DNA of 64,000 bases, from NCBI RefSeq assembly GCF_029168945.1, contig NC_083606.1:19804041-19868040 (forward strand), given 5' to 3'. How positions within the stretch are numbered: the first letter of the stretch is position 1; each line of letters opens with the position of its first letter. The notes below the pieces were generated by a model, which ran no database searches, was not told where the DNA came from, and saw only the letters and a program-made list of their open reading frames with translations. The position numbers and the translations under genes were made by a program. Origin of the DNA: Cannabis sativa. Its lineage: Eukaryota; Streptophyta; Magnoliopsida; Rosales; Cannabaceae. Below are positions 23,601 through 34,329 of the stretch, in pieces.

Positions 23601-24225
23601 GTGCCTCGCACATAGCTTTTTGCTAGTATAAATATCAATTATGAAAAATCTAAAAGGAAAAAAAAAAGAATTTAAATAAAAAATTAATTATGCATTATCA
23701 AAATTATCAAAATGTGATAGTTTATGACATGTTTAGATACTTATATAGTGTTTCAGACGTACTTAATAACGAATGGATATTTACTCTAGATATTTTAAGA
23801 TTAAAAATTACATTGTAACTCAGATTAATGTTTGTATCAACTCTAACTATCAAAATGTTCAAATTAGTCTAGAGATTGAACTCATATGTGGTAGTTCTTA
23901 TTTACTTATCAAATACTCTAGTTAGTATTTAGTACAATTTTTTTTCTTATTATTTTTAATTTAAGATTTTATTTAATTAACTAATTTCAAATTTCTCCAA
24001 TACAAAAAATAAAAAGATAAATTAAAATGTGTACTATAACCTCACATAAAATGGTTTTAAAAAAAAATACTTAAAAAAAAATACTTAAAAAAAATGCTAA
24101 AGATTGACCTCATGTCATCTAACTAGAATTAGGAGAACTTGCCAAAACTGTTACAATAATCAAATAAAAAATTGGGGCTCTCTAAAATTGAACAAAATAT
24201 AAAATTAGTTAAATAATTTTATTAC
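20684..24225. other. AT-rich non-coding region
   Basis: The first 300 bases are less AT-rich and mention no domain; they may be the U3 part of the LTR-like block interrupted by the MULE. From about 21000 on there is only AT-rich sequence with recurring GTTAC/GTAACC words. CTT-rich runs occur at 23175-23250. No open frame above 60 codons was found. A possible Helitron 3' end lies at 23601-23626. Confidence 0.5.
23601..23626 (+). mobile_element. Candidate Helitron 3' terminus
   Basis: A small palindrome GTGCCTCGCAC (23601-23611) is followed 11 bases later by CTAG (23623-23626) and then T. Helitron 3' ends have a short hairpin about 10-12 bases before CTRR and insert between A and T. The stem is only 4 bp and no 5' TC end was identified, so this is tentative. 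Confidence 0.3.
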
Positions 24226-24473
24226 TGTTATAAATATTAATAATTATGTGGATGTCCAAATCTTTTATTTATTACCATGAATTGTAATCAACATTCCTCT
24301 TTTCCTTAGTTTCCCTTTTTCTTAGTTTCTTAATATCTCACTCTTGTATTTGTATAAATGGGGGTTCACCCCATTGGAATAAACAACTCAGAAATTCTCA
24401 CACTTTCTCTTTCTCTCTTCATCTTCTTCTTTCTTCTCATCTACTGTATATTATTTTATATTATTTTATAACA
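24226..24473 (+). repeat. 5' LTR (248 bp)
   Basis: It begins TGTTATAAATATT and ends TTATTTTATAACA. By eye it is identical to the 3' LTR at 29424-29671. A possible TATA signal, TGTATAAATGGGG, is at about 24350-24362, with a CT-rich stretch after it. Directly after the LTR comes CGTTATCAGCACGAG, the likely primer-binding site. Confidence 0.93.
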
Positions 24474-24814
24474 CGTTATCAGCACGAGTCTCTGCCCAAG
24501 CTTCAAGCATAAATATCTGCCTAAGACCCAATGTAAGTATTTTGTTAAAGTTCTTGAATTGTTTCAAAGTCACGATACACTAAATATATATTTATATATA
24601 TACTCATCTGACTGAAACAATTTCAAGAATCATTTGGTTTCCTTTTTCTTTTTATCTATATATCTATATATTATATATGTATGTATATGTTTTTATATAT
24701 TTATTATTAATTTTATATATATATTATGTTCTTATCATTCATAATATTTACAATATATGTGTGCCTATGATATGATAGAGAAAATCTATATAAATTATAC
24801 ATATATCCAAAAGA

Positions 24815-25056
24815 TTATGTATTATCGATAAAATATTGCATATATCCTAAAGATTATGCATCATCGATAAAATATTGCATATATCCTGAAGATTATGCAT
24901 CATCGATAAAATATTGCATATATCCTGAAGATTATGCATCATCGATAAAAAATTGTATATATCCCGAAGATTATGCATCCTCGATAAAATATTGCATATA
25001 TCCTGATGATTATGCGTCCTCAATAAAATCTTGCATATATCCTGAAGATTATGCAA
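24815..25056. repeat. 39-bp tandem repeat, about six copies
   Basis: The unit reads roughly TTGCATATATCCTGAAGATT then ATGCATCATCGATAAAATA. Each unit contains the self-complementary pair TGCATA/TATGCA around a core with CCTGAAG. Units differ by a few bases. The minus frame at 24847-25056 is open only because 39 is a multiple of 3. Confidence 0.9.
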
Positions 25057-25178
25057 ACGTAATATTCATTATATAGTTGATGGATATATAATGAAAGAGA
25101 TGAATACATATTTATATATATGTTCTTGTATTCTTTGAGGGCAATGAAAAGTAATCTAATATCGATATAGATTTTGAC

Positions 25179-28100
25179 AAACATTTCCTGAAGTAAATGT
25201 TTTATATTTGTCAAAAAAAAAATGATTGTATTTATGTGAATACAACTAAAGAATCATTAAAAATGATTATTATTGATGCAATTTTATAGTGGGTTTTGAA
25301 TATCCAAAAAGAATATTAAGAAAATTGCATTGAAACATCAAAGTATAAGAATAACAATGAGCATGACTAATGTTATTTAAATACATGAGGCATGTATTTA
25401 TTGTTCATCATTCCCTGCAGAGAATGATACGAATTGAAGTCAATTACTTTTAAAGATTCCTCGTATTAGTCATGTTATTATACATTGTTATTACTTGCAA
25501 TGTTGGAAATTATTGAATCTGACATATATTAAAGATTAAATTGTGCATACATCTTGGAGACTATGCAAAAATTGCATTCATATATTCTTTGAAATATCGT
25601 AAAAGAAATTGTTGAATAATTTCTTATATTTTATGGATGAACAAGTAATAAATTTTTAAGAAATTTATAATAATGTTCTACTTGTTCAACGTCATTCCCC
25701 GAAGTGAATGTAATGATTTTAAATAATCAATGACATTATTTACTACTCAAATATTTCCAAAAAGTGGAAACAACCAAAAGATGAGATACCACACACAATC
25801 AAAGTGCATGAAATTTATATATCATGTGTGGAATTGAATAATAGTGGTCGCGTACCTGTAGTACGGACATACTTATAATCAAGATAAAAGTATACTTGAT
25901 TATTGAATAGAATGTGAATTGTACAAATTTATTGTACATTTAGAATATTTAAATATCATTCCCTAAAGAGAATGAATAGACATGAAATTCTATTTCAAAG
26001 AATATAGATTTCACATATATTGGCAATGCCAAAAGCAAATTAATATATACATATTTTATTATTTCTTGAAATCAATAGTTTCAAACTATTGTTAGTACAG
26101 GATATGTATATATATAGTTACTATATAATTCAGTTTGCATATTCCCAGAAGTGAATATATAACTTACTAACATTTGTTAGTGATCCAATATAATCAAAGT
26201 GATAAAGAATCACAAAATGATTATTTGAAAAGCTTCCTGAAGAAGTCTTACATACAATTGCTACTTGGAGTAGTAAAATATATTTGTATGTACCTAGATG
26301 TATAACTTTTATCTAGTTATAAAAGTGATAAGAAATAACTTATTATATGTACTGGTTGTACATTTAAATATATAATATATCAAGTCATGATAATTAGATC
26401 GATGAATAGTCTATTAATAAATTAGACGACTTGTTAAAAAGATACCGTAAAAAATGAATGATATATTATGGTTATATCTATTTGACCATTACAATAACAT
26501 GATGAAGTTGTCATGTATCTTTTAAATTATACACATCATTGAATTGATGATAGTGATTCCTGAAGAAATATAAAGTTTGATAAACATAATAGTGACTCCT
26601 GAAGAGTGTATATGTTTTGGAGAATAATATAATTATATTATTCGTGTATATAAAAATGAAACTTTTTATGATTACTTATATGTTGTAGTGATTTTACATT
26701 ACCTTGTGAAAGTTTCATTGAAATACAAATTATAGTGAACCTGAAGTTCATGAATTGAATTATTTTGACATGATCAATCATATGCAATAAATTGTCAAAG
26801 AATTTGACTAAATTTTGTTGAAGAACCAGAAGATTCTTCTCATTGTTAATTTATAAGGCTCAAAAGAAGAATGTGCATATATTTGCACATAGAAAATATT
26901 TAAATTATATTTTCTTAACAATCTTGAGCCATTGTTAGATTTTTATTGCATAGTTTCTTATCGATGTGATAAGATTATATAATCATGCATTTACAAAATG
27001 TGTAAATTTATGTATTTCTAATTATACACGTATGACTCATTCTTAGAAATGAATTAAGTTCATAAGGATTGAACTTGAAATCGAAGTTTATTGAACTCGA
27101 AGTTCAAGGTCATATAGTATATATGAGTTTAAACAAATATTGATTCATTGTGATATACCGAAATCCCTACAGTATATTAATATTATTAGATATCACAATT
27201 TTTAAAATTTCTCTCGATCGGGGAGAGAAGCGGTTGGGATCGATGATAATTTTTGAAAAATGATCCTTGCACAAAGTATATAAGAACAATATAGTTCAAA
27301 ATGATATATACCAACTGCAAATCAATATTATTCAAAGTTGAGATAGAATGAGTTGAAAACGCCTGAAGCGTAAATGAACAATGTAGAAATTATTATTAAA
27401 TGTTCATTTGATTTGCCCTGAAGTTGTTAAATCTAGAGGTACTCATGGAGATACCTTAATGTTATAAAGTATTAAAATGATAATCGTGATGAAAACGGTA
27501 CTCGAAAAGACTCCCAAGAGAAGTTAGACATAACACATTTGATCATAATTGAATCCCTGAAGTGATTCTATATAGGTACCTATAAATGATAAACATATTT
27601 GAAAAATATGTAATTTAAAGAGATCTCTATAAGTTATGTCAATATGGGAGGAAATTATCATTTATTGAAATTTTTGTCGACAATAAATATTGAATGTTTG
27701 CATATGCAATAAACTAACATGAGATAGCAAGGATCATGGTATTAGATTTGTCGAGAATCATCGACATACATTTTGATTTTTGGCCAAAATATTATGACGC
27801 AATCCAGGCAAATTTACTCACATAAAGTGAAGTAAGACCTGTAGGGTGTGGAAATAAATATTTCTAATGAGAAATTTGCATATATGTATTTGTACATAAT
27901 GAATTGTTGTACAAAGTTTGCATAGACATGAGATTGATTGAAGTAAGGCTTAAATATTGAGAAAATATAATCATGATTTGATTATAGCCTGGAATATATT
28001 TTATGAGGATTTATAAGCGTCACATAAATGTTGCAACAAAAGGTTATTTATTTGGAGCTCCTAATATAGTGAGAATTTGAAATAAGCCTTATCTAAAAAT

Positions 28101-28380
28101 TCTAGAAGAATTTAATACATGTCTTAAGTGATATAAATTCAAAGTCGCGCGCACTATATGACAAAGATCTTTGTATGAAATAAAGACATGTAAGTAAATT
28201 ATTATTTGAAAAATACCTATGGTTGTCTATGCAATATAAATACGTAAATTATACGTTGTGATAGACTCTTGAAGAGTTTTTGATTAATTGAAGAACAAAC
28301 TTTTATTTCTTTTGTATTTCGAGAAATATTAATGTATAAAGTTTGTTCATTAGTATTGAAGTCCTGAAGTACTTCATATG
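25179..28380. repeat. Dispersed family of short hairpins with a shared CCTGAAGT-like loop
   Basis: Perfect arms of 5-8 bp flank an 8-base loop at 25179-25202 (arms AAACATTT/AAATGTTT, loop CCTGAAGT), 25407-25428 (loop CCTGCAGA), 25693-25710 (CCCGAAGT), 25956-25975 (CCTAAAGA), 26139-26158 (CCAGAAGT), 26820-26839 (CCAGAAGA), 27551-27568 (CCTGAAGT) and 28357-28376 (CCTGAAGT). Related 5-7 base loops occur at 25754-25770, about 25851-25865, 26736-26750 and 27091-27107. Arm sequences differ between members but pair within each. Confidence 0.8.
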
Positions 28381-28769
28381 TATCAAGAATTATAGATATA
28401 TGGTCATTTGATATGGAAATTAAGATCATAAAACAAGATGGAATATATATATGGTATTGGAGTACCATCATTGTCACAAATGAAATTTATATTATCATTA
28501 ATGTGTTATGTTCATATCTACTTGAAATTTTAAATTTTCGTATGAACAAAATTGTGTACACACATGAATGATACAATTAGTTGGATAAAGACTAATGTTC
28601 CACGAACCCCTCATCTATAATTTAGAAAGTCCATACATACTCTGGAAGAGTTATAGAAAATATATGATCAAAGATTATATATGGTGATATTTTAAAAGTG
28701 ATAACAATAATCTTATGAGATATATTATCACCAAAAGAATTATGGATCATATGTGCATGAGGGGGGGAC

Positions 28770-28955
28770 ATATTCATGTTGCACTCTTTTTTCCTTAGTT
28801 CAGGTTTTGTCCCTATGGGTTTTTCTGGCAAGGTTTTTAACGAGGCAACTTGCAAATAATTATGAATATGAAATATATATTGTACTCTTTTCCTTAGCTC
28901 AGATTTTGTCCCACTGGGTTTTTCTGGCAAGGTTTTTAACGAGGCAACTATAAAT
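28770..28955. repeat. Duplicated Copia 3' non-coding motif (two copies)
   Basis: A block reading CTCTTTTCCTTAG, then TTTTGTCCC, then TGGGTTTTTCTGGCAAGG and TTTTTAACGAGGCAACT occurs twice, about 100 bp apart, with a weaker third copy near 29350-29400. Such blocks are typical of the region before the polypurine tract in plant Copia elements (general knowledge). Confidence 0.7.
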
Positions 28956-29079
28956 CATGTTAACATACTTGCATTTTATGAAGCAAGTAGAAAATGTGTG
29001 TGAGTGAGATCATTGACATAGCATATTCGGGAAACATATGGATTACACTCAATAAAGAAGTATCAACCCAAGCAATTCT

Positions 29080-29340
29080 TTATGGATAATATTGCTTGCA
29101 TCGCTCAACTAAAAGGATGGTACATTGAAGGAGATAGAGTTAGAACACATTCCACGAAATTCTTCTTTATACGCTTCAAGAAAATACATATTGGTGTTCA
29201 ACATATTTAATCAAGTGTCAATCTTGTAAACTTATTCACAAAGTTATTACCAACATCAACATTTGAGAAGATGGCAGACAAGATCGAAATTCGTCGATTA
29301 GAAGATCTCCACAAATGCCTAAATGAGGGGGAGGGAGTTA
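29080..29340 (+). pseudogene. Copia RNase H C-terminal remnant
   Basis: One frame reads DNIACIAQLKGWYIEGDR...THSTKFFFIR, a stop (TAA near 29208), then SSVNLVNLFTKLLPTSTFEK...IRRLEDL. This is the end of a Copia polyprotein, with the DN.A.A, H..KFF and DLFTK-LP motifs. Only about 85 codons remain, and the rest of pol is not recognisable upstream. It shows that the element descends from an autonomous Copia element. Confidence 0.8.
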
Positions 29341-29423
29341 GTTTACACTATACTCTTTTTCCTTTGACCAAGTTTTCAGCAAGATTTTTAATAAGGCAGC
29401 TATTATGGACATCCAAGGGGGAG

Positions 29424-29671
29424 TGTTATAAATATTAATAATTATGTGGATGTCCAAATCTTTTATTTATTACCATGAATTGTAATCAACATTCCTCTTT
29501 TCCTTAGTTTCCCTTTTTCTTAGTTTCTTAATATCTCACTCTTGTATTTGTATAAATGGGGGTTCACCCCATTGGAATAAACAACTCAGAAATTCTCACA
29601 CTTTCTCTTTCTCTCTTCATCTTCTTCTTTCTTCTCATCTACTGTATATTATTTTATATTATTTTATAACA
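29424..29671 (+). repeat. 3' LTR (248 bp)
   Basis: I see no difference from the 5' LTR on a base-by-base reading. It is preceded by the polypurine tract AAGGGGGAG at about 29415-29423 and followed by ATTAC, the second copy of the target duplication. Confidence 0.93.
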
Positions 29672-29676
29672 ATTAC

Positions 29677-30153
29677 TTACTTATAAAGAAATTAAAAGAA
29701 AATATGTTATTGCCAAGTATTGAACCCATGCACTTTCATCATTAAAATAAGAGTACTTACCAATTATATTATAATTATTTTATTATTTGTATTGGTTATT
29801 ATAAAATTATATAGATAAACATAAGTTAATAAATATCGTATTTTTTAGGTATAATTATTATTTTGGAAAAGAAAATCATATAAAAAAATATTATCTTATA
29901 TATTTAAAATTAAATAGAAAAATAAAATTTTAGTTACTCATAAAACTAAATAAGTAAATAAAATAAAAATTAAGTTTGAAATTTTTATTACTTGAACATA
30001 ATAAATAGGGTTTAAAATGAATTATAAAAAAAATATTAATTACTTTATTGTTTTCAAAGTTTACTTTGAACCATTTGATTAGATCAATGGTTAAAAATTG
30101 TTATACCTATCAATAAGTAAAATACTCAATTTTTAACTTACTAGTCCCCATAT
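29677..30153. other. AT-rich non-coding region
   Basis: No gene, RNA or clear repeat border is visible. Confidence 0.5.
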
Positions 30154-30163
30154 ATAATATATA

Positions 30164-30392
30164 GGGACACGATTTTGTCCCGTGATGTACTTTCACAGAA
30201 TGTATTCCGTGGTATATTAAGATGGGTCTTAGGGTACATTAGATGAGTGTCAGGGTACGTTACTATTTTTTAACCCTAATTACCCTTAGATCAATCTCAC
30301 TCCTCAGATCAAATAACTCTCTCATCTAACAGCTACCGTACATCACGAAATACATTCTGTGAAAGTACAATCATGGAACAAAATCATGTCCC
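30164..30392. mobile_element. Mutator-type MITE, copy 1
   Basis: It begins GGGACACGATTTTGTCCC and ends ACAAAATCATGTCCC, with inverted ends matching over about 60 bases. A perfect 10-bp duplication ATAATATATA flanks it (30154-30163 and 30393-30402). It is 229 bp and non-coding. A second, truncated copy lies at 39201-39404. Confidence 0.88.
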
Positions 30393-30828
30393 ATAATATA
30401 TATAAGGTTAATTGTGGCAAAACCCCCAATACTTTTACTTTATTTGCACTTAACCTCCAAATTTTAGCGGCATAACCCATAATACTGGTATTCTATTAAC
30501 AGTTTACTACTTCCATTCAATTTTTTCTGTTAAATGCCATATTAGATTATCCACGTGTACATAGTGTACACGTGGCACAATTTTATTGATCCACATAAAA
30601 TTTGCAATTTAATTATTTAAATATCATAAAATATATTTAAAAAAATTATAAATTTTAAAATGAAAAAATAAAAATAAATATTAAAATTAAAAATTAAAAA
30701 ATTACATATTTTTTTTCTTGTCTCTCTTCGTAACTCCTACCACATCCACCATTTCTCTCTCCCCAAAACCACTTCTCTTTCTCTGCAACTCACACTCTCC
30801 CCAACCCCACTACCACCATAACCACCAC

Positions 30829-31480
30829 TACTGGGACTGAACATTTTGACTGGGTTTGACCCGGACCTGACCAACTTGCCCGGACTCGACCCGCTCAACC
30901 CAAAATTTTTAAAAAACTTGTTCTGTTCGGGCAGGTCAGGTTCAACTCGGTACACCATCGGGCGGGTTCACGAGTTGGTTTTATATGATCACCGGGTTTC
31001 GAGTTGAACCCGAACCTGGCCGCCAACCCGATCACTTTTTATTTTATTTTTTATTTTTATTACATATATAATATATTAAAAATAAAAAAAAAAACCCTAA
31101 AATCGAATCATTTTATTTTTATTACATAAATAATATATTAAAAACAACAATATATAATATATTATATACAGTTTGGAACTTGACTTTTGTATTTTAAATT
31201 TAAAATTAATGCATTTTTTATTTTTTTAATTTAACGAATATAGATTATGGCGTTATAAGTTTATAACTTGTATGCTTAATTTAATATATAAAAAAATTAC
31301 ATAAGATTTGATTTTTTTAAAAAAAATAATAAATTAACGAGTTAATCGGGTCAACCCGGTCAACTCGAACCCGTAGACCCGCGAGGCCGAAACCCGCAAA
31401 TCCGAACCATTTCACGGGTCGGGTCCAGGTACAATTTTTTGAACCCGAAACCCGGTCAACCCGCCTGATGTTCACCCCTA
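30829..31480. mobile_element. hAT-type non-autonomous element
   Basis: A perfect 8-bp duplication ACCACCAC flanks it (30821-30828 and 31481-31488). The right end reversed reads TAGGGGTGAACATC and the left TACTGGGACTGAACAT. Both subterminal regions are rich in GGGTT/CGGGT words. Short minus frames inside are not genes. Confidence 0.85.
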
Positions 31481-31568
31481 ACCACCACCACACAAGACTC
31501 AACCCTAACTCCTCTTTCCCATAACCACCACCATAAAATACACCATACAGAAACCACCACCACCCAAC

Positions 31569-31765
31569 CAGGCCCGGCCCTGGGCATAGGCGGGCTAGGC
31601 CTGTGCCTAGGGCCCACCCAGCCCAGGGGCCCAAAATTTTTTTTTCTTCTTTTAAAATTATACATTTTTTTTTACCAATTTTGAAAAATACCACATTTTT
31701 TCTAACATAAGGGCCCAAAATTTTTTTTTTCCCCTATGGCCCACTTTGTTTCAGGGCCGGCCCTG
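31569..31765. mobile_element. Short hAT MITE (197 bp)
   Basis: Its ends are CAGGCCCGGCCCTG and CAGGGCCGGCCCTG, near-perfect inverted repeats that are also palindromic. A perfect 8-bp duplication CACCCAAC flanks it (31561-31568 and 31766-31773). Inside, GGGCCCAAAATTTTTTTTT appears twice. Confidence 0.92.
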
Positions 31766-32187
31766 CACCCAACTCCTCTATTCCACAACCACCATCACTA
31801 TTACAGCATACCGGAACCACCACCATAACACTATTCCACTGAAACTACAATGCAACCATCACCACCAACACCATTATATTTCTTAGATTAAAATCTAAAA
31901 GTATAAAAAAAAAATTAAAAACAAATTTAGAAAACCCATCCCCCAAGTTATGATATAAAAAATAAATCCAGGGAGGACGATTGAGATCTCTACGGAGAAT
32001 GATTGAGATTTCGATTTTTTGGGTCAGTCTACCATTGGAGCCGAGAAGAAGTGCAAGGGAACCCAGCCCAAATTCGACTTGTCCCAGTCCAGATCTGACC
32101 AGACTCAAGCCAGAGCTGACTGTATCTACGAGAATCTACAACAACTTATAAGAAGAAGATAAGATGGGAGACAATCTGAGCGAGAAG

Positions 32188-32190
32188 AAG

Positions 32191-32240
<50 letters not shown>

Positions 32241-32241
32241 C
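32188..32241. repeat. (GA)n microsatellite
   Basis: An uninterrupted GA/AG dinucleotide run of about 50 bases inside the long-TIR element. It also creates the poly-Ser-Leu stretch of a chance minus-strand frame. Confidence 0.95.
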
Positions 32242-32788
32242 TGATCAGGGATAGCATGAGGTGTATCCAGTGGGGCTCCATCGGCAGCGACATCTAGTTG
32301 CAGAGCTCGTCGAGGCAAAAAGAGAGATGAAATCATTTTAGGGTTTTTTAGGAAGAAAGAGAAGGTATTTTTTATGGAAAATTTCAGCCATTGTTGCGGT
32401 TAAAGTTTCCTCTTTTTTCAACTTTCTTCCCACAGAAAGAGAGAGAGAAGAGAGAGAGTGAGATTTGCATAAGAGAGAGAAGGGATTAAATTTATTATTT
32501 TTAGTTTTTATTTATTTATTAAAATTGTAATTTTTTAAAAATAAATTTATAATATTTAAATAATTAAATTGTAAATTTTATGTGGACTGATAAAATTGTG
32601 CCACATGTACACTATGTATACGTGGACAATCCAACATGACATTTAACAGATAAAATTGGATGAAAGTGGTAAATCACTAACAGAATATATGAGTATTGAG
32701 GGTTTTACCGCCAAAATTTGAGTTTTGAAGTTTAAGTACAAATAAAGTGAAAGTATTTTGAGTTTTGCCACAATTAACCATATATATA

Positions 32789-33499
32789 TATGTTTCTTTC
32801 TTTTAAAAAAAAAAATCTTAATCTCGCTCGTTAATTTACTTAAGTACTTCATTTCTCATTTGATCTGTATTAGTCTCAGATTTAAGACTTAAATTAGATC
32901 TTAATTTAAAATAATAATAACAAAAAAAAATCTATTTTTGCTTTTGAAATTTGAAACAATTGACTTAATAATATAAATCGTAAGTGGTTATATCATGGCA
33001 AATGCTATACCATTGTCATGTTAAGCTTCATACGAGCCTAGTCTTGGTGAATGGTCATAATATATAGTATTTTGACCAACAAATGTTTGACTACTATTTT
33101 CAACCTACAAGAAAATGCCATCTCTATTTACAGTATTTTGTCAGGAAAAAAATTCTCGAAATTATAAAGCAAGTAGGTTGAATGTTTGATGAAAAATAAT
33201 ATCTTAAAATTTAACTATGCTATATTAACAAATACAAATGAATGTGATTTGTGCACATTCTATCTCCAGATTTTTGAGCTTAATAGTAATTTTAGAGACC
33301 ACTAAAGAAGAATAAATTGTGGGTTATACATAGTACTTAAGAATTAAGATGGTTGTTAGCTGAAGTTCTCTTAACCAGGAATACCATGAATTAGGTCCAA
33401 TATAAATATTACCATAGGATTCCAACTCCATAAAGTAACCATGTGTAAAACATTTAACAAACTAGTTGAAACATGCACCTTATTTAACACATCTAATCA

Positions 33500-33531
<32 letters not shown>

Positions 33532-34280
33532 TGATGTAGTTTTAATAGATATTATCTGAATGGTAAATTTTAGTTTTTAAGCTTAATTTTTTATCTAATT
33601 AGTTTAATTTTTTATTTTTACATTATATAAATTGGTGTTGTTCCATCGGCTAAAAAAAATTAAGAAAAAAAGTTTTTTAACAAAAAAAAAAAAAAAATTG
33701 AGTTTAATTTAAATATTTAGCATCTAAATATATATATATATTTTTTGCTGAAATAAACATCTAAATATATTTTTAATATAGTGTAAAAGGAAATATTTTT
33801 TTATTTTTTTTAATTAAGTAGCTAAACTAAGCATAAATATTAAAATTTTACTTTTATTATTAATCATTTGAACAAAATCTAATAATTTAATATTTTTAAA
33901 ATAATATTTATAGTTAATTTATTTAATAATACCCATTAAAAAAATATTCTATATATCTAAAATTACTTCTTCTAATCCTAAATAATTTTATTATTATTTA
34001 TTACTTTTTTTCAAATTTGACACATGAGATTAAAAAATAATTGGCTACACAAGGAAAAGAATTGACAATAATTTTCAACAAAAACAAATTAGATGACTGA
34101 ACATTTCTACTCTCTCATCTCTCTCTTAAAAAAAGAAGAAAATATCTTGAAATTACCGAAAGAAAAGACACAAAAATAAAAAGACGTTTACTCGGCCAAA
34201 TAGGACAAAACGGCGCCGACTTCAAATAATGGTTTCAAAAAAATTCACCTCCAAAAACATTTTTATTAGCGAGATACAGT
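32789..34280. other. AT-rich intergenic region upstream of the host gene
   Basis: There is no gene. A (TA)n run lies at about 33500-33528. The last 250 bases, with GGCGCCGAC at 34212 and CCACGTCAGC at about 34284, probably belong to the promoter of the DUF1644 gene. Confidence 0.6.
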
Positions 34281-34320
34281 ACGCCACGTCAGCAATCACC
34301 AAATATATATATTTATAATT
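34212..34320 (+). promoter_or_regulatory. Promoter of the DUF1644 gene
   Basis: An ACGT-core element GCCACGTCAGC (about 34283-34293), of the kind bound by plant bZIP factors, precedes a TATA-like AATATATATATTTATAAT (about 34302-34319). A transcribed leader with CT-rich stretches follows. Inferred from motif spacing only. Confidence 0.5.
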
Positions 34321-34329
34321 AATTTTATA

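Larger units (their letters stand above)
24226..29671 (+). mobile_element. Complete non-coding LTR retrotransposon (Copia-derived)
   Basis: It has two 248-bp LTRs, a primer-binding-site-like segment, a purine tract AAGGGGGAG directly before the 3' LTR, and a perfect 5-bp target duplication ATTAC (24221-24225 and 29672-29676). Total length is 5,446 bp. The interior has no substantial open frame; only a decayed RNase H tail near the 3' end shows Copia ancestry. It must have been copied by proteins from another element. Confidence 0.93.
30405..32779. mobile_element. Long-TIR element (Pack-MULE-like) hosting two hAT MITEs
   Basis: The left end GGTTAATTGTGGCAAAAC and the reversed right end match over roughly 270 bp (30406-30690 against 32500-32779), including CCACGTGTACA-type and AATTTTATTGATCCACAT-type segments. 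The flanks are ATATATATA, consistent with a 9-bp target duplication in an AT repeat. The interior holds CCACCA-rich and moderately GC-rich sequence (about 30720-30830, 31490-31870, 31970-32330) that could be captured host DNA. No transposase is present. Confidence 0.75.

Noticed and set aside
24815..25056. CRISPR-like regular repeat array
   Set aside because: Repeats are directly adjacent with a 39-bp period and no variable spacers, in a plant retrotransposon; it is an ordinary tandem repeat.
32188..32241. GA repeat as a GAGA-factor promoter element
   Set aside because: It lies inside a transposon 2 kb from the only host gene; a plain microsatellite is the simpler reading.
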